The notes below the pieces were generated by a model. The model did not search any database and was not told where the DNA came from. It was given only the letters and a program-made list of their open reading frames with translations. Below are positions 1-12,599 of a DNA stretch of 64,000 nt, piece by piece (the first letter of the stretch is position 1; each line of letters begins with the position of its first letter). The DNA is from Cristatella mucedo. Taxonomy: Eukaryota; Bryozoa; Phylactolaemata; Cristatellidae. The position numbers and the translations under genes are program-made. The stretch is from the NCBI GenBank assembly GCA_009760855.2, contig WPIO01000013.1, forward strand, positions 6,884,501 through 6,948,500. The letters run 5' to 3'.

Positions 1-330
1 GGATAAATCAATCTCTCTCTAGGCGCTTTACATTTTCTACAAAGGGAAATGCAATTGAATGATGAGTAATATTATGCTTGATAAACAAACAAAATGAGTA
101 CCATGGTTAGGGGTGACATGCACACGGTCAGCATGCAAATGTGGTTAGTGGCAGCATGCACAGTGTCAGCATGCATAAGCACATCAAGGACGAATCACAG
201 GGACCCACTAAATGCTGTCCTAAATAGGCGTGTTTTTAAGTTCTTTTTAAATGTGGTCAGGTCAGGGGATGTTCTGACGCAGGTCGGGAGGGAGTTCCAG
301 GCTTTGGGAGCATAAGATAATCAGGGGGAG
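1..330 (-). mobile_element. LINE 3' end (CR1/L2-like), truncated by window edge
   Basis: On the reverse strand, bases about 330 to 200 read as the end of a reverse-transcriptase ORF: an NSLP-like stretch followed by SPDLTTFKKNLK. The same ending occurs near 60,560-60,620. After it comes a 3' UTR with repeated GACATGCACA and GTCAGCATGCA motifs, then the tail seen across this window (rich in GGCGCT and AGAGATT). The element points left and continues beyond base 1. It is a decayed copy, not an intact element. Confidence 0.6.
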
Positions 331-574
331 CACTAATCCCAATGCTTTTAACGTTGCCGAAGGCTTTCACCATGTTGACGTCCCAGCACAATGGGGGCTC
401 TGCTTGCTTGCGTCAAAATTTATTAAGGGGTAGACACGTCAGTTAAGTTAGCGAAAAACGTGGCTAGGTAATTAGCCATCCCTTGCAGTCGAAAATCGTC
501 GAATCTTGATATAAGCATAAGGTTATAAGCACTGATGGCATTCACCTTGAAGAGAGGGGCCTGTATATAATTAA

Positions 575-722
575 CTTGTATAGCGCCATAAGAAAACTTA
601 ATCTCTACTTAGGCGCTTCAAGAATGGCGCGGGGCTCCAACCCACGACCTTGGTCATTAAATAAATTTAACTTGACCTCAGTTGTATAAGGTGAGCACCT
701 TAGCCACTGGGCCAAACCAGCG
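575..722 (-). mobile_element. tRNA-derived SINE, family 1
   Basis: Read on the reverse strand it has a tRNA-like head beginning TGGTTTGGCCCAGTGG, a diverged B-box-like segment (GTGGGTTGGAGCCCC), then the body and the 3' tail ending in GGCGCTATACAA. It is clearly the same family as the better-preserved copies at 20,688-20,840 and 27,095-27,235. An extra 15-20 bases lie between the A- and B-box regions. Confidence 0.65.
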
Positions 723-734
723 AGGCATGTAATA

Positions 735-945
735 ATAACAACAATAATAATAATATATTTGATAGAGCGCCCTCAGAAAGCTTAATCTCTTTCGAGGCAT
801 TTGAAATTTACTGCAAAAGAAGCACGATCGATTGGTTAGTAGTAGCATGCTCGATGACAACAAGCATACAATGGCTAGGGGTGACATGCCCAGGGTCAGC
901 ATGCAAATACGGTTAGTGACAGCATGGACAGTGTCATAACCGCAT
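735..945 (-). mobile_element. LINE 3' UTR/tail fragment
   Basis: This is a reverse-strand copy of the LINE 3' end also seen at 1-120, 45,525-45,715 and 60,290-60,500. It holds the repeated GTCAGCATGCA block, a TTTGCAG-like segment, the AAGAGATTAAG motif and a TTATTATT run at the 3' end. No coding sequence is left. Confidence 0.55.
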
Positions 946-1489
946 AATCACATATTCGTGGGAAGCAAGTTTATCGAACGTGAGGTTAGACAGTTTAAGC
1001 ACCCTCACCTCATGGAGAATTACTGAATAGTCCATACAGCTAGCAAGCGCTGCCAATCGCTTAGATTCATCGGCAATATCCGCTCGGGCTGCACATTCTT
1101 TGCGCTATTCATAGGTAATTTTGGTGAGTTGGCTCCCAACTCGTTTGCCACTGGAACTGCGGCAGCACTTTGGAAGGTCGACCAGGAGACAGGTGATCTT
1201 TAGATCTCTCGAAGCGAATGAAGCAATTTCCCAAGTTGCATCTTTTCCGAATCTCACTCTTCTCACCGCAGTTATGCTTGTCAACCAGAGAGCACCGGCA
1301 TGCAATGCCGCACGCCTCCGAACCATAATCGACACACCTCCAGCCAGAGGCGCAGCCATTGCTCGCCCGCCGGCGCGTGCGGATTGTAGCGAGCCCCGTA
1401 GCTCGCAACGAATCGAGCTGCGGAAGGACTGGCGTAAGAGGCCTAAGAACCGCAAAGAACAAACAGTTGACAGTGAGCAAGCATTAGCT

Positions 1490-1625
1490 GATTTAGCAGC
1501 CTCACTTGTACAGCGGCCGAAGAGCCTAATCGGCTATCACCGCGGATCGCCCCAATTGCAGGATTCGAGCCTGCGAACCCTCGGTGTCGTAAAGAGCGAA
1601 AACCTCACCTCCTGGGCTATCGCGT
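1490..1625 (-). mobile_element. tRNA-derived SINE, family 2 (eroded)
   Basis: On the reverse strand it has a B-box-like GGCTCGAATCCTGC, the GGGGCGATCC segment, a GATAGCCG motif and a GGCTCTTCGGCC motif. This order matches the copies at 2,235-2,402 and 9,146-9,304. The head is eroded. Confidence 0.5.
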
Positions 1626-1987
1626 ACGCTCACTCGATGGCGTGCGAAAAATGTAGCGCATAAATGACATGTATAAAAGCTACGTGCCGAAGGCTGCGCC
1701 ACCGACTCGCCTCTAGAGCCGCTCTTGAACGCTTTCCTGGCAGCCTCCTTCCAGTCACCCCTCTTCCCGCTTCCCGTCGAGCGGGCGCGAGCTTCCCAAA
1801 GCGGCCGAGCCGGAAAACGGGACGGCTTGAACGCCCGCAGCGATCACACAGACTCCGCGGCGCCTTCGGCCCAAAGTCTGTCGAAAAGCTGAGAATGCTG
1901 GGAGCGTCGACTGCCTTAGACACTCGCATTCCCCTTGACCGCAGCCAAGCTAGTTGTGGCATTCATGGTATCGATCGTGCTTCCTTA

Positions 1988-2064
1988 GCAGCAAATGTAA
2001 AGTGCCTAGAAAGTGATTGAGTTCTCTAAGGGCGCTATATCATATGTATTAATATCATATCTGG
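1988..2064 (+). repeat. Isolated LINE/SINE 3' tail
   Basis: About 75 bases match the 3' tail shared by LINEs and family-1 SINEs: GCAAATGTAAAGTGCCTAG, then GATTGAGTTCTCTAAGGGCG and CTATATCATATG. No SINE head or LINE ORF precedes it, so this is either a heavily 5'-truncated insertion or an eroded one. Confidence 0.55.
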
Positions 2065-2234
2065 TTTTAATTTCAGTAACTTACTTCCTGCGGGTCTTTC
2101 TGCCTGGGTAATAGGACGGTGCTCGCAGATGGGGATTTTTGCAATAGCTAAGCTTGAAAGTTGCGACCATAGCGACTCCACGTACATACTTCTCTTCGAA
2201 CGGCACTAGCTCCTCATTAAGCAGCTTTCCTCGA

Positions 2235-2402
2235 CTTTCTAGCTGATTTAACAGCCTCTTTTTGTATAGCGACTGAAGAGCCTTTACGGCTATCACCACC
2301 GCTTGCAGTGGCGATAAAGGATCGCCCACCGCAGGATTCAAACTCACGACCTCGGGGCCGAGGTCGTTAAAAGCAACCGCCTTACCTAGTGAGCCATTAC
2401 GG
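2235..2402 (-). mobile_element. tRNA-derived SINE, family 2
   Basis: Reverse-strand copy. It starts near TGGCTCACTAGGTAAGG (A-box-like), then has GTGAGTTTGAATCCTGC (B-box-like), GGTGGGCGATCCTTTATCG, a GCAAGCGGTGGTGATAGCC segment, and ends near TGTTAAATCAGCTAG. Together with 9,146-9,304 it defines the family. Confidence 0.65.
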
Positions 2403-2644
2403 ACTTCAAGATCCGGTCACTCTCTTCTAGGTCGCTGCATTCTCTTGCTCCGCCGCATCTACGTGAAATTTAATTACTCTCAATGCTTCAACAGGCACAA
2501 GCGTTTATTCGTCTGGTAGTTTGCTGTGCCTCTAATCAGCATGCAATCCTACGCAGACCATGCCTTCCTATTCTACTGGAACTCGCTACTACTGACGTCA
2601 TTCGGCCCCCTGACTTGATAATATTCTAGGGCATTCTCGCTAAA

Positions 2645-2671
2645 TGGGTTTTTAGCTTCGCTAAAAACCCA
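2645..2671. repeat. Perfect 12-bp hairpin, 3-nt loop
   Basis: Bases 2,646-2,656 (GGGTTTTTAGC) are the exact reverse complement of 2,660-2,670, with loop TTC. The flanking T2645 and A2671 add one more pair. It lies about 600 bases upstream of the EIF3F start codon. I see no terminator or histone-type consensus and no known role. Confidence 0.7.
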
Positions 2672-3245
2672 ATATTAAACACAGTTTCCTTCTTCTTCCT
2701 GGTAAATTGGCCTTTATGTGCTAATGCACTCGGTAAAAGAGCGTTATTGTTTCCGGTCCGCTTACAGTCTTCTTTTTCAGCCGATGCAAAGGGCCCATAA
2801 AGAGCTGAAGATCTATCGGGTCATTATAAACAAAGACCCTTCCTTCTTATCATTACTAGGTTGCTCGGGAAATGACCAGGTCTCAATTTGATGTGTTCCC
2901 CATCAGCGAATTCCTGGCTATACCCCTGGGCACGGCTTCTCTTTAACGTTTGTATGCTTTTGAATTTATTGCGAGTTGTTCAGTTCCGTGCATCCCATGT
3001 TCATGTTCATATATCACCAGGGCAGAATAGGAGGGTTATGGCTCTATTACAAAGATAATATTTATTTCACACACAAGTGATCTAGTGCACGTCCGCCAAG
3101 CTGGCGTTTTTGTCGCTCCGCTGGAATGCCTACGTTAGCGTCCGCTGGAGGAGTGATAAGCGACGTGATTCCGGAAGTTTCACGCCAAAATTGTTCCGCT
3201 CGTTCGTACGGGAGGTAGTATCGAACTTCCTCTTCACCTGCCACA

Positions 3246-6200
3246 ATGGCGACCGCCAGGAAAGTTTGCAAGATCCATCCTATGGTTTTGTTTAGTATTG
3301 TGGATTCCTATGAACGGCGTAATGAAGACGCTAAAAGGGTCATCGGGACACTGCTAGGTACTCAAAGTTCTGCATTCGCGATGTCAGAATAGTACGTAAT
3401 GTTTCCCCGGGACATCTTTCCTCGTCGCAGCATATGCTGCTACTGGTTGTTCGTGGCTTCTGACCAAGGTTGAAATCAACAGGCTCTTGGCAATCGCGCT
3501 AGCCGCTGCATTGTGACAGGTAACCTATTTGTCGTTTATTGCATTGGTCCGTTGCGTTTCAGGTGCGATTGATGCAACAGGAGTCGTGGAGGTTACCAAT
3601 TGCTTCACCGTGCCTCACGTCGAATCGGAAGATGAAGTGAGTTCGTGTTCTTTTCGCTCCTGCTCTATTCTATGCTTTGCTGATTCTTAGTTCTTATGTT
3701 GTGGCTAGTTTTTAACGGCGTTTTCATTCCATAAGGTGCACTATTGCAAGATGCCCGGTTCCCATCGGAAACGTCTTAAATTTAGGCTGATGTTGTTGCC
3801 TTGTATAGCGTCTTAAAGTATAGGTCACCCCAGAGATCTGCGTTTAGTCAATATCTTTTAAGATTGTATTCTCCCTCATGCTGATGTAATCATCAAACGC
3901 AATCGAAGCTTTCATTTTTATGCAGAGAGCACACAGCTGTGCATGGACTTTGATTCATTCATGCATTCTAAACATTAAACTGTCCTAATTTCCTTGCAGC
4001 CTGTATTGCCGAAATTTTTACCGCGAGCTGCAAACTGACAGCCTAACCTCGAAACTGTTTTGGCCAGCACATCCCTTGTGGTTTCAGCATGGAATCTGGG
4101 TGACATGTAGCAACGACCTTTTACTAAATGCTTACATATCAGCTCATTCTTGTAAGTCTTGTTTGGCCAGTTTCAGCTATAGAGCATTGCAATAACTTAG
4201 TCCAGCTTAGATAAGGATGCTGCAGCTTGCGTCCATGCATTTGTGACATCCCATCTAGACTTCTATAACTCACCCAGTGCTGATATTTCTGCCCGTGCAA
4301 CAAGATGATTACAGTTGTTGCATAACTCTGCTGCTCAGCCTCTTTGTCGTGAACTCGTAATCACCACATTGCACTGCTTATCACTAATCAGCACGTGCTC
4401 CCCATTAAATAGGGCATCGATTTCAAGATCCTGTCACTCTAAGGCCCGTTCATTCTCTTGCTCTAGTTTACCTCTCTAAAAGGAAGTACTTCCCTTCTTA
4501 CCACCCACTTCTCTGACTATGGTTATTTAGCTGTGCCTCTAACCAACCCAGAATTCCTTAAGGACTGCACCCTTAGTATTCTCGCAAAGCCTGGAACTTG
4601 CTACAGACTGACATCAGGATATCGTCTGGCTTTCCGATATTGAAAAGGAATCTAAAAAATCCCCGAAACATTTACTCCGTCGGTGTGAATTATTTTGTGT
4701 GTGCCTACACGGGTTGAAATTTTGCATGTTGTCTCTATTTAGTTGAGAGATTTCTTTCATAGCATATAAAGTGCTTGGAAAGAAATTTAGTTCTTGCCCC
4801 GCCCTATACAAATGTTTTATCATTATTATTGCATGCATCAGACTTATTGCTAGTGTAGTGGAAAACAATTTCATGCCATTACAGCATGTGACACCTAACA
4901 GGGATTTGTACTCGTTCGTAATAGTCAATGTGCTTGTGGAGGCTATATAACTATATAAGTTGTGTGGCCTGCTTTTTGGAGTAGCAGACAAGCAAGTAAG
5001 CAGTGTATTAACTCACTATGTGCTACCGAGGCAGCAGGTAAATCAGACTTAAATCGGAACAATGTTCTTACCCTTTTTCGACGCTAGCCACTGTCGGCCC
5101 TAGCTAGTCTCCAGCATGTTGCTGCAGGTTGGACAAAATTAAGACCTATGCGGGCTGCTCTTTCCTGGTTTGAAGTGATTGAACAGAGTGCTAGTGCATT
5201 TAAACATGCCGAGGTTCAATTAGCAATGCAATTGAATCCTAACTTCAAGTGTCTTTTATTGGTGTGGTGCTACCACGATTTATCCTGATGATGGATTATT
5301 CTCCATGTAAAGGCTGCTCATGATCAGAAGAAGCTACATATTGGGCCAGGTTTGTGCATGCCGGCATATAATCGAACACAAAAGTATGTATTATAATGAT
5401 GAACCAAGGTAGTACGTGCTTCAGTGAAAGACAGCGATTTGGTTATCTTGAGGTGCTATACAAATGACGTTATTATAATTTCCAAATTCTTATACCACCC
5501 GGTATGATGAAGCCTATCTCGTGCCGGCAGATGACTTTCGACTTTAAATACAAACATATGTCAATTTGTGTGCTCTATATGCTATATACCTCTACATACT
5601 TATTTACTTGCGTAAGTAAAAATATCATTGATAAGACCGATCATGTTATGTAGTCGGGCCGCCCTAGTTTTTAGTTATTTTTCTTTTAAGCTGCGGTATA
5701 GAGTCTGCCAATCTCTTAAAAGTCTATGGAGTAGTTTTACTCAGTAGTACTGAAGCCAGCCTAACAGCTTCCAGAGTCGTAGCAGGGACAGCACAGGACC
5801 TCAAAACAATGCTCCCGCCTATCCTAGAGATGCTCTATTGGATTTAGGTAAGAGAACTGACTCATGACGTCACACGACACTGGACAGCTGCTTCCGAGGA
5901 AAACCTTTTGGAAGCTTTTGCTATGTGCTTGGTTCATTTTCCTCCTGCCAAATTTTATCGTGCACACGAAGAGCTCTAACACTGAGAATTCTCGTCACTT
6001 TGCATCAGCTCGACCAATGCATACAGTCTGTAATACGGAGCAGAGCTCTCTGGGTGGCAGAAGCAACCCCAAGCTATGATGCTTCAGCCATTGAATGTCA
6101 CTGTTGGCTGGAGGCTCTTCGTTGCTATATGCGAAAAAGCATGCATCTACTTCGACTCTTCGGTCTATGGAGCTTGTCTCCATTCATCTGCCGTTTAGTG

Positions 6201-9200
6201 GGCACGCTTGGTCCCAGGCCCTTGTGATAAGATCTCTCTTGTATGGCTCCGTCGGCAAAGGCGACTCTCCTCAATATGCCACGGTACCGGGCAAGCACGC
6301 ACTTGCACGACCGTACTCGGGTGTAGATTGCAACCATGCCGGGCGTATTACTTTGTTTACCCTCCTTTTCGGCTGGCCGCAATCGTCTGTTTGAAATCTC
6401 CGCGGGTCATGAATTTAATTTTTTAAGTCAGTTCATAGAATTTGGCTTTAATCGTCAGCTGTAAAGTGAGCTCTTTTGATGTGCCTATTGCAGACCCCCT
6501 TTTTTCTTTTTTTTCTTTTGCTCGTTGATCGTCCACCTTAGTTTGCTGGCCTATTGACGGCATGTTCCGACATCATCCCACGAACCGCATCGGCACATTA
6601 AGTTTTGCCGGTGACCTCGTCTAAGGACTTTGAGAGAGAGGTCAAAGCAGTGCTTTCGTTTTAACCAATTAAGTCAACTTCATTCAGTAGGTGTGGTAAT
6701 ATCTTTTTATCATCATACGTGACCAGCCAGAACAAAGTAAGACTGCGGTGCTACTACCATGAAAATACTTCTTTGGGTTGTACCTGACAGCCCTCATAGT
6801 AAATACCAAGCTTCAGATCCACCATCATTTGCCTAGACCCAACTCTGTACCATCTTGTGATAGGTGGCGATTTGACCTTTGATAAAAGTGTTTAATTCTT
6901 TTGTCTTTCCCATTGCGAGAGACTACCATGTGAGCAGTTGCATACACGGAACATCGCAGTCATGAAGTGCACCAAAAAAACTTTCAGCCGTTTGGATTTA
7001 AGATATTCAGACTAAAATTGCAAAGTCACACTTTCCAATTTTACAGGTACAGTGGCATTCCAGACCGCCGGCGTTTTTGTTTCTAACAGTTATCGTTTCT
7101 AACAGTTATCGATAGCTGCTCTAAAACGCCATCGAGCTGATTCAGGAGCAGCACCGTCAGAATCATGTCGAAGCAATTTGAAGACCTATAGTTGGCTATA
7201 ATGATGATATAAAAGAAGTTAGCAATGATGTTCTTAACAGCACAATGGAACTGGTATGCGAGTTCTTGGAAACATTTCCCGGGAACTTCATTGCCACCCG
7301 CTGTCTGAAAAGATTATGCAGGAGGTCCGGAGTCGCGACGCCAGTGCTCGGGTGGGGGATATCGCTGATAGTGAGCACGAAGATCCTAACAATATTGGCA
7401 TGCCGTTGGCGGCGGCATCCGATATGGTGCAGGCTCGTGGCAGAAAAAAAGAGCATCAGCGCAGAAGGCTGCCTTGGGCGTGCAGATAGGCTCTGTGGGG
7501 CGCCCGAAGAAGGCACCAGCGGTTGTCCCAATTCAGTCATCAATCTTGAGCTATTTCTCGAAAAAATAGGCTCAATTTTCGTGATCGAGCCCTGGATCTG
7601 GTCAGCCGCTGCGCACTTGCATTATGAAAATCGTTTTCGAAATCGCTGTCTTTTTTCTGACGAATAGAACTCGACGACCCCTACATTTTTAGTCCATTTG
7701 CATATAATTTGGACCAATATTCAGGTAGTTATTGCAGTCCGTGCACGGTTACCGCCATCGAGCTCAACTGTCCACGTGATGTAAATGCATCGGTAGTGAC
7801 TACTGTGATGCCAAGTATTGCCCTCAGATGCACCTACTAGATCACGTCTTCCTTCTCTTGAAAGCGTGCCTGACGTTTGAAAATTCTTTTTGTCCTGCCA
7901 CCTCAGTTCCTACCGAAGGGTGTGGTGTTTGCCGTTAGCAACAAGAGGTCGTGGGCTCAAGCCTGCAGTATATATGTAAAGCGCCTGGATAGAGAATAAG
8001 TTCTCTTAGGGCGCTGTGCAAATAAGTAATTTTTTCTTATTCAGCTGAGATGCAGCCAGCCTTCATGAGAAGCCAGTTCCACCTTCTGCGCCCATTCACT
8101 GTCACGGTGAAGAAGTGCCTGTGTGCACACCTGTGATCTTTCTAACATAACAGTAATAATAGTAATAATGATAATTTCTCTCATCTAGTTTGCCCGAGCA
8201 GTGCCGGAATGAATAGTCACTGGTCGGGCTGGTAGCAGTTTCAGTCAGGATTGCACGTGTAAGCTTGCCTGGCTTTGTTCACTGCTTGCCTAATTTTATC
8301 CACATTGGCTTTGTCTGCTGCTCAGTCCTTGTTTGGAGGGTGGCTCTTCACATGACCTCTGTACATCACATCTGTTTAGCCAAAGTGTTTGACTGAGCTT
8401 ACAGAAATTTATGGCAGCTCAGCTGTGGGGGCGGGGCTCAACACAGGGGCAGGGAAAGTGTATAGTCGCAATGCTTTAGCACCTGGCCTAGTCTGGCTAT
8501 ATAAATTAACAGTCCTAGCTTTGGCTTTGCCTCGCCCTGTTTTCAAGTGTGTTTGTGTGTATGCCTCAATTGGATGCTGGAAGACTTTGGATGTGTAAGC
8601 CTGAAGTGTTCGTTAGTGATGAGCTTTAATGGCCAGAAAGTTTTACAAGATTCCAAACGATAACCTGGTTTGGGGGTATCCACTCTGCAGAGGGATATTG
8701 CCGAGCCAGTGTATCAGTGAAGAGATTAGTAAGTCTGCAAGACAGGCTGAAATGTACTACATGATTAGTAATGAAATACCATATAGAGAATATCTTTAAA
8801 AAATTGAAGCTTCAAGCAAATATCTTATTCAGTACTAGTAGTTATTTCTCTTTCGATTTGGCGTTAAACTTTGTTGTCTGTGGCTGCTGCTATTAAGTGT
8901 CCATTTGGGTTTCTCTTGTACCCTATAAGTCTATTACTGGCTTTTGCTCAATTTTCCAGACTTCAATGTGTTGGGTTGTCGAAGTTCACTTAAACTAGCC
9001 GTTATTTGATGCCTGATTATGTGGCCCAATGTGCCATCACCAGTTTTTTTCTGTGAGCTTGAAATTATTCCATTTCAGAGCATTCAGTTAAATTTGCTCC
9101 TATAAAACCTTAAGCTATGGAAAATAAATAAATAAAAATAAATCCTGATTAAACAGCCTCCTTTTGTATAGCGACAGAAGGGCCTTTACGGCTATCACCA

Positions 9201-11599
9201 CCGCTTGCAGTGGCGATACAGGATCGCCCACCGCAGGAATCGAACCTAGGACCTCGGGACCGAGGTCGGGAAAGCAACCGCCTTACCTAGTGTGCCATCA
9301 CGGCTCATGCACACTGTGCTGCTGCTGCAGATGCAGGTCCTTTCTGATTGAGTCACTCCCGAAGAAACTGGATGAGGCGGTCGCCGAGGACTTCGCCATA
9401 TCCGGGAATCAATCAAAAAAAGTTGCTAGTTTGCTCTGGATCAGTGGAACAGATCCTAGGTTAAATGCAGTTCGATAGTGACCCCTTGGAAACTGATGGA
9501 TACACTTCTCTTTTCAGGTGGCCGTGGATATTGACTTTGCCAAGACAATGTACGAACTGCACCGACGTGTTAATCCGGTTGAAACAATTGTCGGTTGGTA
9601 TTCTACAGGCCCAGATGTTACAGAGCATTCAGTTCTTATTCACGAATACTATGCCAGGGAAGCAAAGAATCCTGTGCACATCACAGTAGACATCAGCTTA
9701 AAGGCCAGCAGAATGAGCACCAAAGCATACATTAAGTATGTTTTTTGTTACTATGCATATGCAATGCTTGGTGTGCAAGCTTGGCAGTAGTGATTATGGC
9801 AGGTGCTAATCATGGCTTAATCCTGTCACTGTCCATTGCAGCCAGTCACGTTTTGACCATGCAGTCTGCCGGCCACATGCCATCTCATTGGTTGATTTGA
9901 GCTTGCTGGTCGTGGCAGTATAAGGTTTTTTAACAAATAGCTCTATAGCATAAGGATTTAAAGGCACCAATGCCATCAGACAACATAAGTGTGAGCCAAG
10001 AAACGGCTGCCGAGCTAAAATTTGATAAAAAGAATAGGAAAGCAATTTTGTGTTATGTTTTAACTATGCTGAACTCAACATCGAACGTGGTCAAGATACA
10101 TGACGCTTCTTGTCAATGCTTGACAGTGATTAATGAGCTTAGGATGGCTCTCGTGTTCATGCTGTTGATGCTGTTTTGTAACGCCTTGATCATTTTTGGC
10201 CCGCTAGATATATTGCAAGTATTGTATTGGTATAAAACAGTTCTGGTCTTGCAGCAGTGATCAGGTTTAAGGCCTCTCGACTGTAGACTGACCTGTGAAG
10301 TGCATCGTTGGGCCTGCTTTTAGTGTTCTGATACTTGCCGACTTGGTGTGCACAGTGCAATTCAGTGTCTTGGGGGTCTGTATCTTTTTTGTCGTTGTCG
10401 AGAATCTGATCAATACTCGATGTCATTGGGGGGATAGTGGGGTATGGGAGTACTTGTTGGATGGCACTCCACCCAAGTGCATAGGCTCAGTTTCAGACAA
10501 GACCAGCTCATGTCAGCAATGTCCCTAGCATGTCATGCATTCATTGTGGCACACTCTAAATGGCAAAATGGTATGTGTGCCTGAGTATTATTTTGTGTGA
10601 AAATGGAACTGTTTGTGTATTATCACCTTTTGGGCAAGCTGGTGTAGTAAAAGCTGCTGAGACTTATTTCCTCTTTGTTTTGCAATCATTATTTGTTGCT
10701 ACCTGATTAGCCCGTAGTTCTCCCGTAGAGTCTTTAATCTTTAGTGACATGAATCGGTCGATACATCTTGATTCTTTGCTAATGAAACAGGTTGCCATTG
10801 TCTGTTGTTTTGTATGTATGTTGTTTTGTACATATGGATGCTTTTATGTCCCATTATACTGTTTGTGCTGTCAATGTAGTTTCATTGTCTCATAGCTGTT
10901 GCTCATCAGGGATCACATCATTGTAGTGCTCCGATGGGTGTGCCAGGCAAGTCGATGGGTTGTATGTTTACACCTGTTCCTTTGGAGATAACCTGCTACG
11001 AGGCCGAAAGGGTGGCGTGTGAGTACTCTCGGCTTTGTCTGGTTTATGCAGTGTAACGAACGACAGGCACATAGTTTCGGTCACTTAACATCGTGTACTG
11101 TGTGTACTTTTTAAGTGCTGGCACATTACTAATTGTAAAAGCCACTTCTACTGTACCTTTTCCTATTTATAGTGGATCTTATGCAGCAAGGCAAGCACAA
11201 CCCGAAGAGGACTATCAATCTCACCGGGGATTTGCAGCACATTGGCAATGCGTGTGGAAAACTCCAGGACATGCTTGGCATCATTATACAATATGTGGAT
11301 GAAGTGCTGGGCGGCCGAATCCCAGCTGATCCAGCTATGGGCAGGTTCCTTACCACCTTAGTTAAGAGCGTACCCAAGATGAATCCTGAGGAGTTTGAGA
11401 CCATGCTTAATGCAAACATGAAGGTATGTTGATCCGCGTAGCACTAGCGAGTAAGCTGAAAGGCAACTGTGCTGGGCGTTTGAACGTGGATTCATTCTTT
11501 TGCCCTTCTTTTCTTTTGCAGGATCTTCTCATGGTTGTATATCTTTCCAACCTTACAAGAACACAACTGATCATTAGTGAGAAGCTTGGCACTTTATAA
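3246..11599 (+). CDS. EIF3F: Eukaryotic translation initiation factor 3 subunit F (MPN domain protein)
   Basis: eIF3F is a core subunit of the eIF3 complex, which binds the 40S ribosome in cytoplasmic translation initiation. My splice model has six exons: 3246-3357, 3563-3636, 9518-9735, 10927-11018, 11173-11423 and 11522-11599, all with GT donors and AG acceptors and matching phases. It gives 274 residues. The protein starts [20 protein letters not shown], typical of the MPN fold, and holds [46 protein letters not shown] and FETMLNAN, ending near [17 protein letters not shown]. No complete JAMM zinc motif (HxH) is seen, as usual for this subunit. It lacks the long Ala/Pro-rich N-terminus of mammals, so the length fits invertebrate forms. 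Intron 2 is 5.9 kb and contains SINE copies; I see no gene in it. This assignment is firm; only exact splice borders could shift. Confidence 0.95.
7905..8040 (+). mobile_element. SINE family 1 copy in EIF3F intron 2
   Basis: It has the B-box-like AGGTCGTGGGCTCAAGCC, then ATATGTAAAGCGCCTGG, then AAGTTCTCTTAGGGCGCTGT and a short AT-rich end. The head is partly eroded. It lies in the same orientation as EIF3F. Confidence 0.55.
9146..9304 (-). mobile_element. SINE family 2 copy in EIF3F intron 2
   Basis: This is a close match to 2,235-2,402 on the reverse strand: TGGCACACTAGGTAAGGCGG, TAGGTTCGATTCCTGCGG, GGGCGATCCTGTATCGCC, AAGCGGTGGTGATAGCCG, GGCCCTTCTGTCGC. It lies only about 210 bases upstream of exon 3 and in antisense. 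Confidence 0.7.
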
Positions 11600-11649
11600 A
11601 AAAATCCACCACACCAGCAAGCTGCTCCATCTAAAAGATGAATGGCGAT

Positions 11650-11655
11650 AATAAA
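11650..11655 (+). promoter_or_regulatory. Poly(A) signal of EIF3F
   Basis: A canonical AATAAA lies 51 bases past the EIF3F stop codon (11,597-11,599) in the same orientation. A short 3' UTR of about 70-80 bases is implied. Confidence 0.7.
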
Positions 11656-12599
11656 CAGCAAATGTAGACAAACAAATTTGTCTACTGATTGTTATGTGGT
11701 GTGTGTTGCCCTGTAGCATTTAGGTGGCATGTGCTTTGCATTAATGTGTGGCGCTAATCTGGATTGAGTGCTAAGATGCTGGGATTCTTGATGCCGGGGA
11801 TCGCTCAATTTCGTAGTATGTAGTTCGGATTGTAGGGAGCCAGGCAGATCTTTCAAAGCAGCCAGCCTCAAAGGAAACAGGGCAGCCAGGGTAGGCGTTT
11901 TTGCTATGTGCTTTGCCAATGTCCAGTCCCAATGAAATGATTAGTGGAGCTAGGTATTAAGCTTATTTCTGTCTTGCTTAAGTAGTAGCATAGCTAGCTC
12001 ACGATATCAGGACTTTTCATCAGAACGGGGAGGGGATGACAGCTAACCCGTGCCAGCTCGAATCAAGATCAGACAAAGGTAAACTAAGCATAAGCAGAAG
12101 TGCTGGACGTTGCCATTATGCACTACCATTATGCACTATATTGAATCGGCTAACAGAAACAAGTGTTGGTATTTATAAAACGCTGTTTTCGATATGCACC
12201 CATACTTGGAGATCACCTATAAAATTAATTATACGGTGAAGACATCCAGTCTGCTGGTCATTTAAATCGCGATAATCAGTTGAGCTGATAAATTGTATGT
12301 CTTTTATACCGCGTCTTAAGGGAATCGAATCTGTGGGGTTTACGACACAAGAAATCAATAGCTAGGAGTAATAACAAGCAAGATATTATCTTGACGTGCA
12401 TGCAAAAGCACTAAAGAAGACCCCGGAAGTGCCAGGCTAGTTGGGACCTGGGTTAATACCGCAAACACGTATCGCGAGTAAACACAAACCACTGGAACAA
12501 AAAAGGTGCTCTGATCGGTTGTGCCGTTTTGCGACCTGAGCCAAATTACGCAGGTATTCTTTTTAACGACTCGGCGGTTGCATTCAGAAGACCGATTAA

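Noticed and set aside
1121-1663. 180-codon open frame on the + strand
   Set aside because: Overlaps an eroded SINE, no domain, other frames equally open; likely chance in GC-richer sequence.
7245-7667. 140-codon open frame in EIF3F intron 2
   Set aside because: No family motif; overlapping frames on both strands are also open; no splice continuity.
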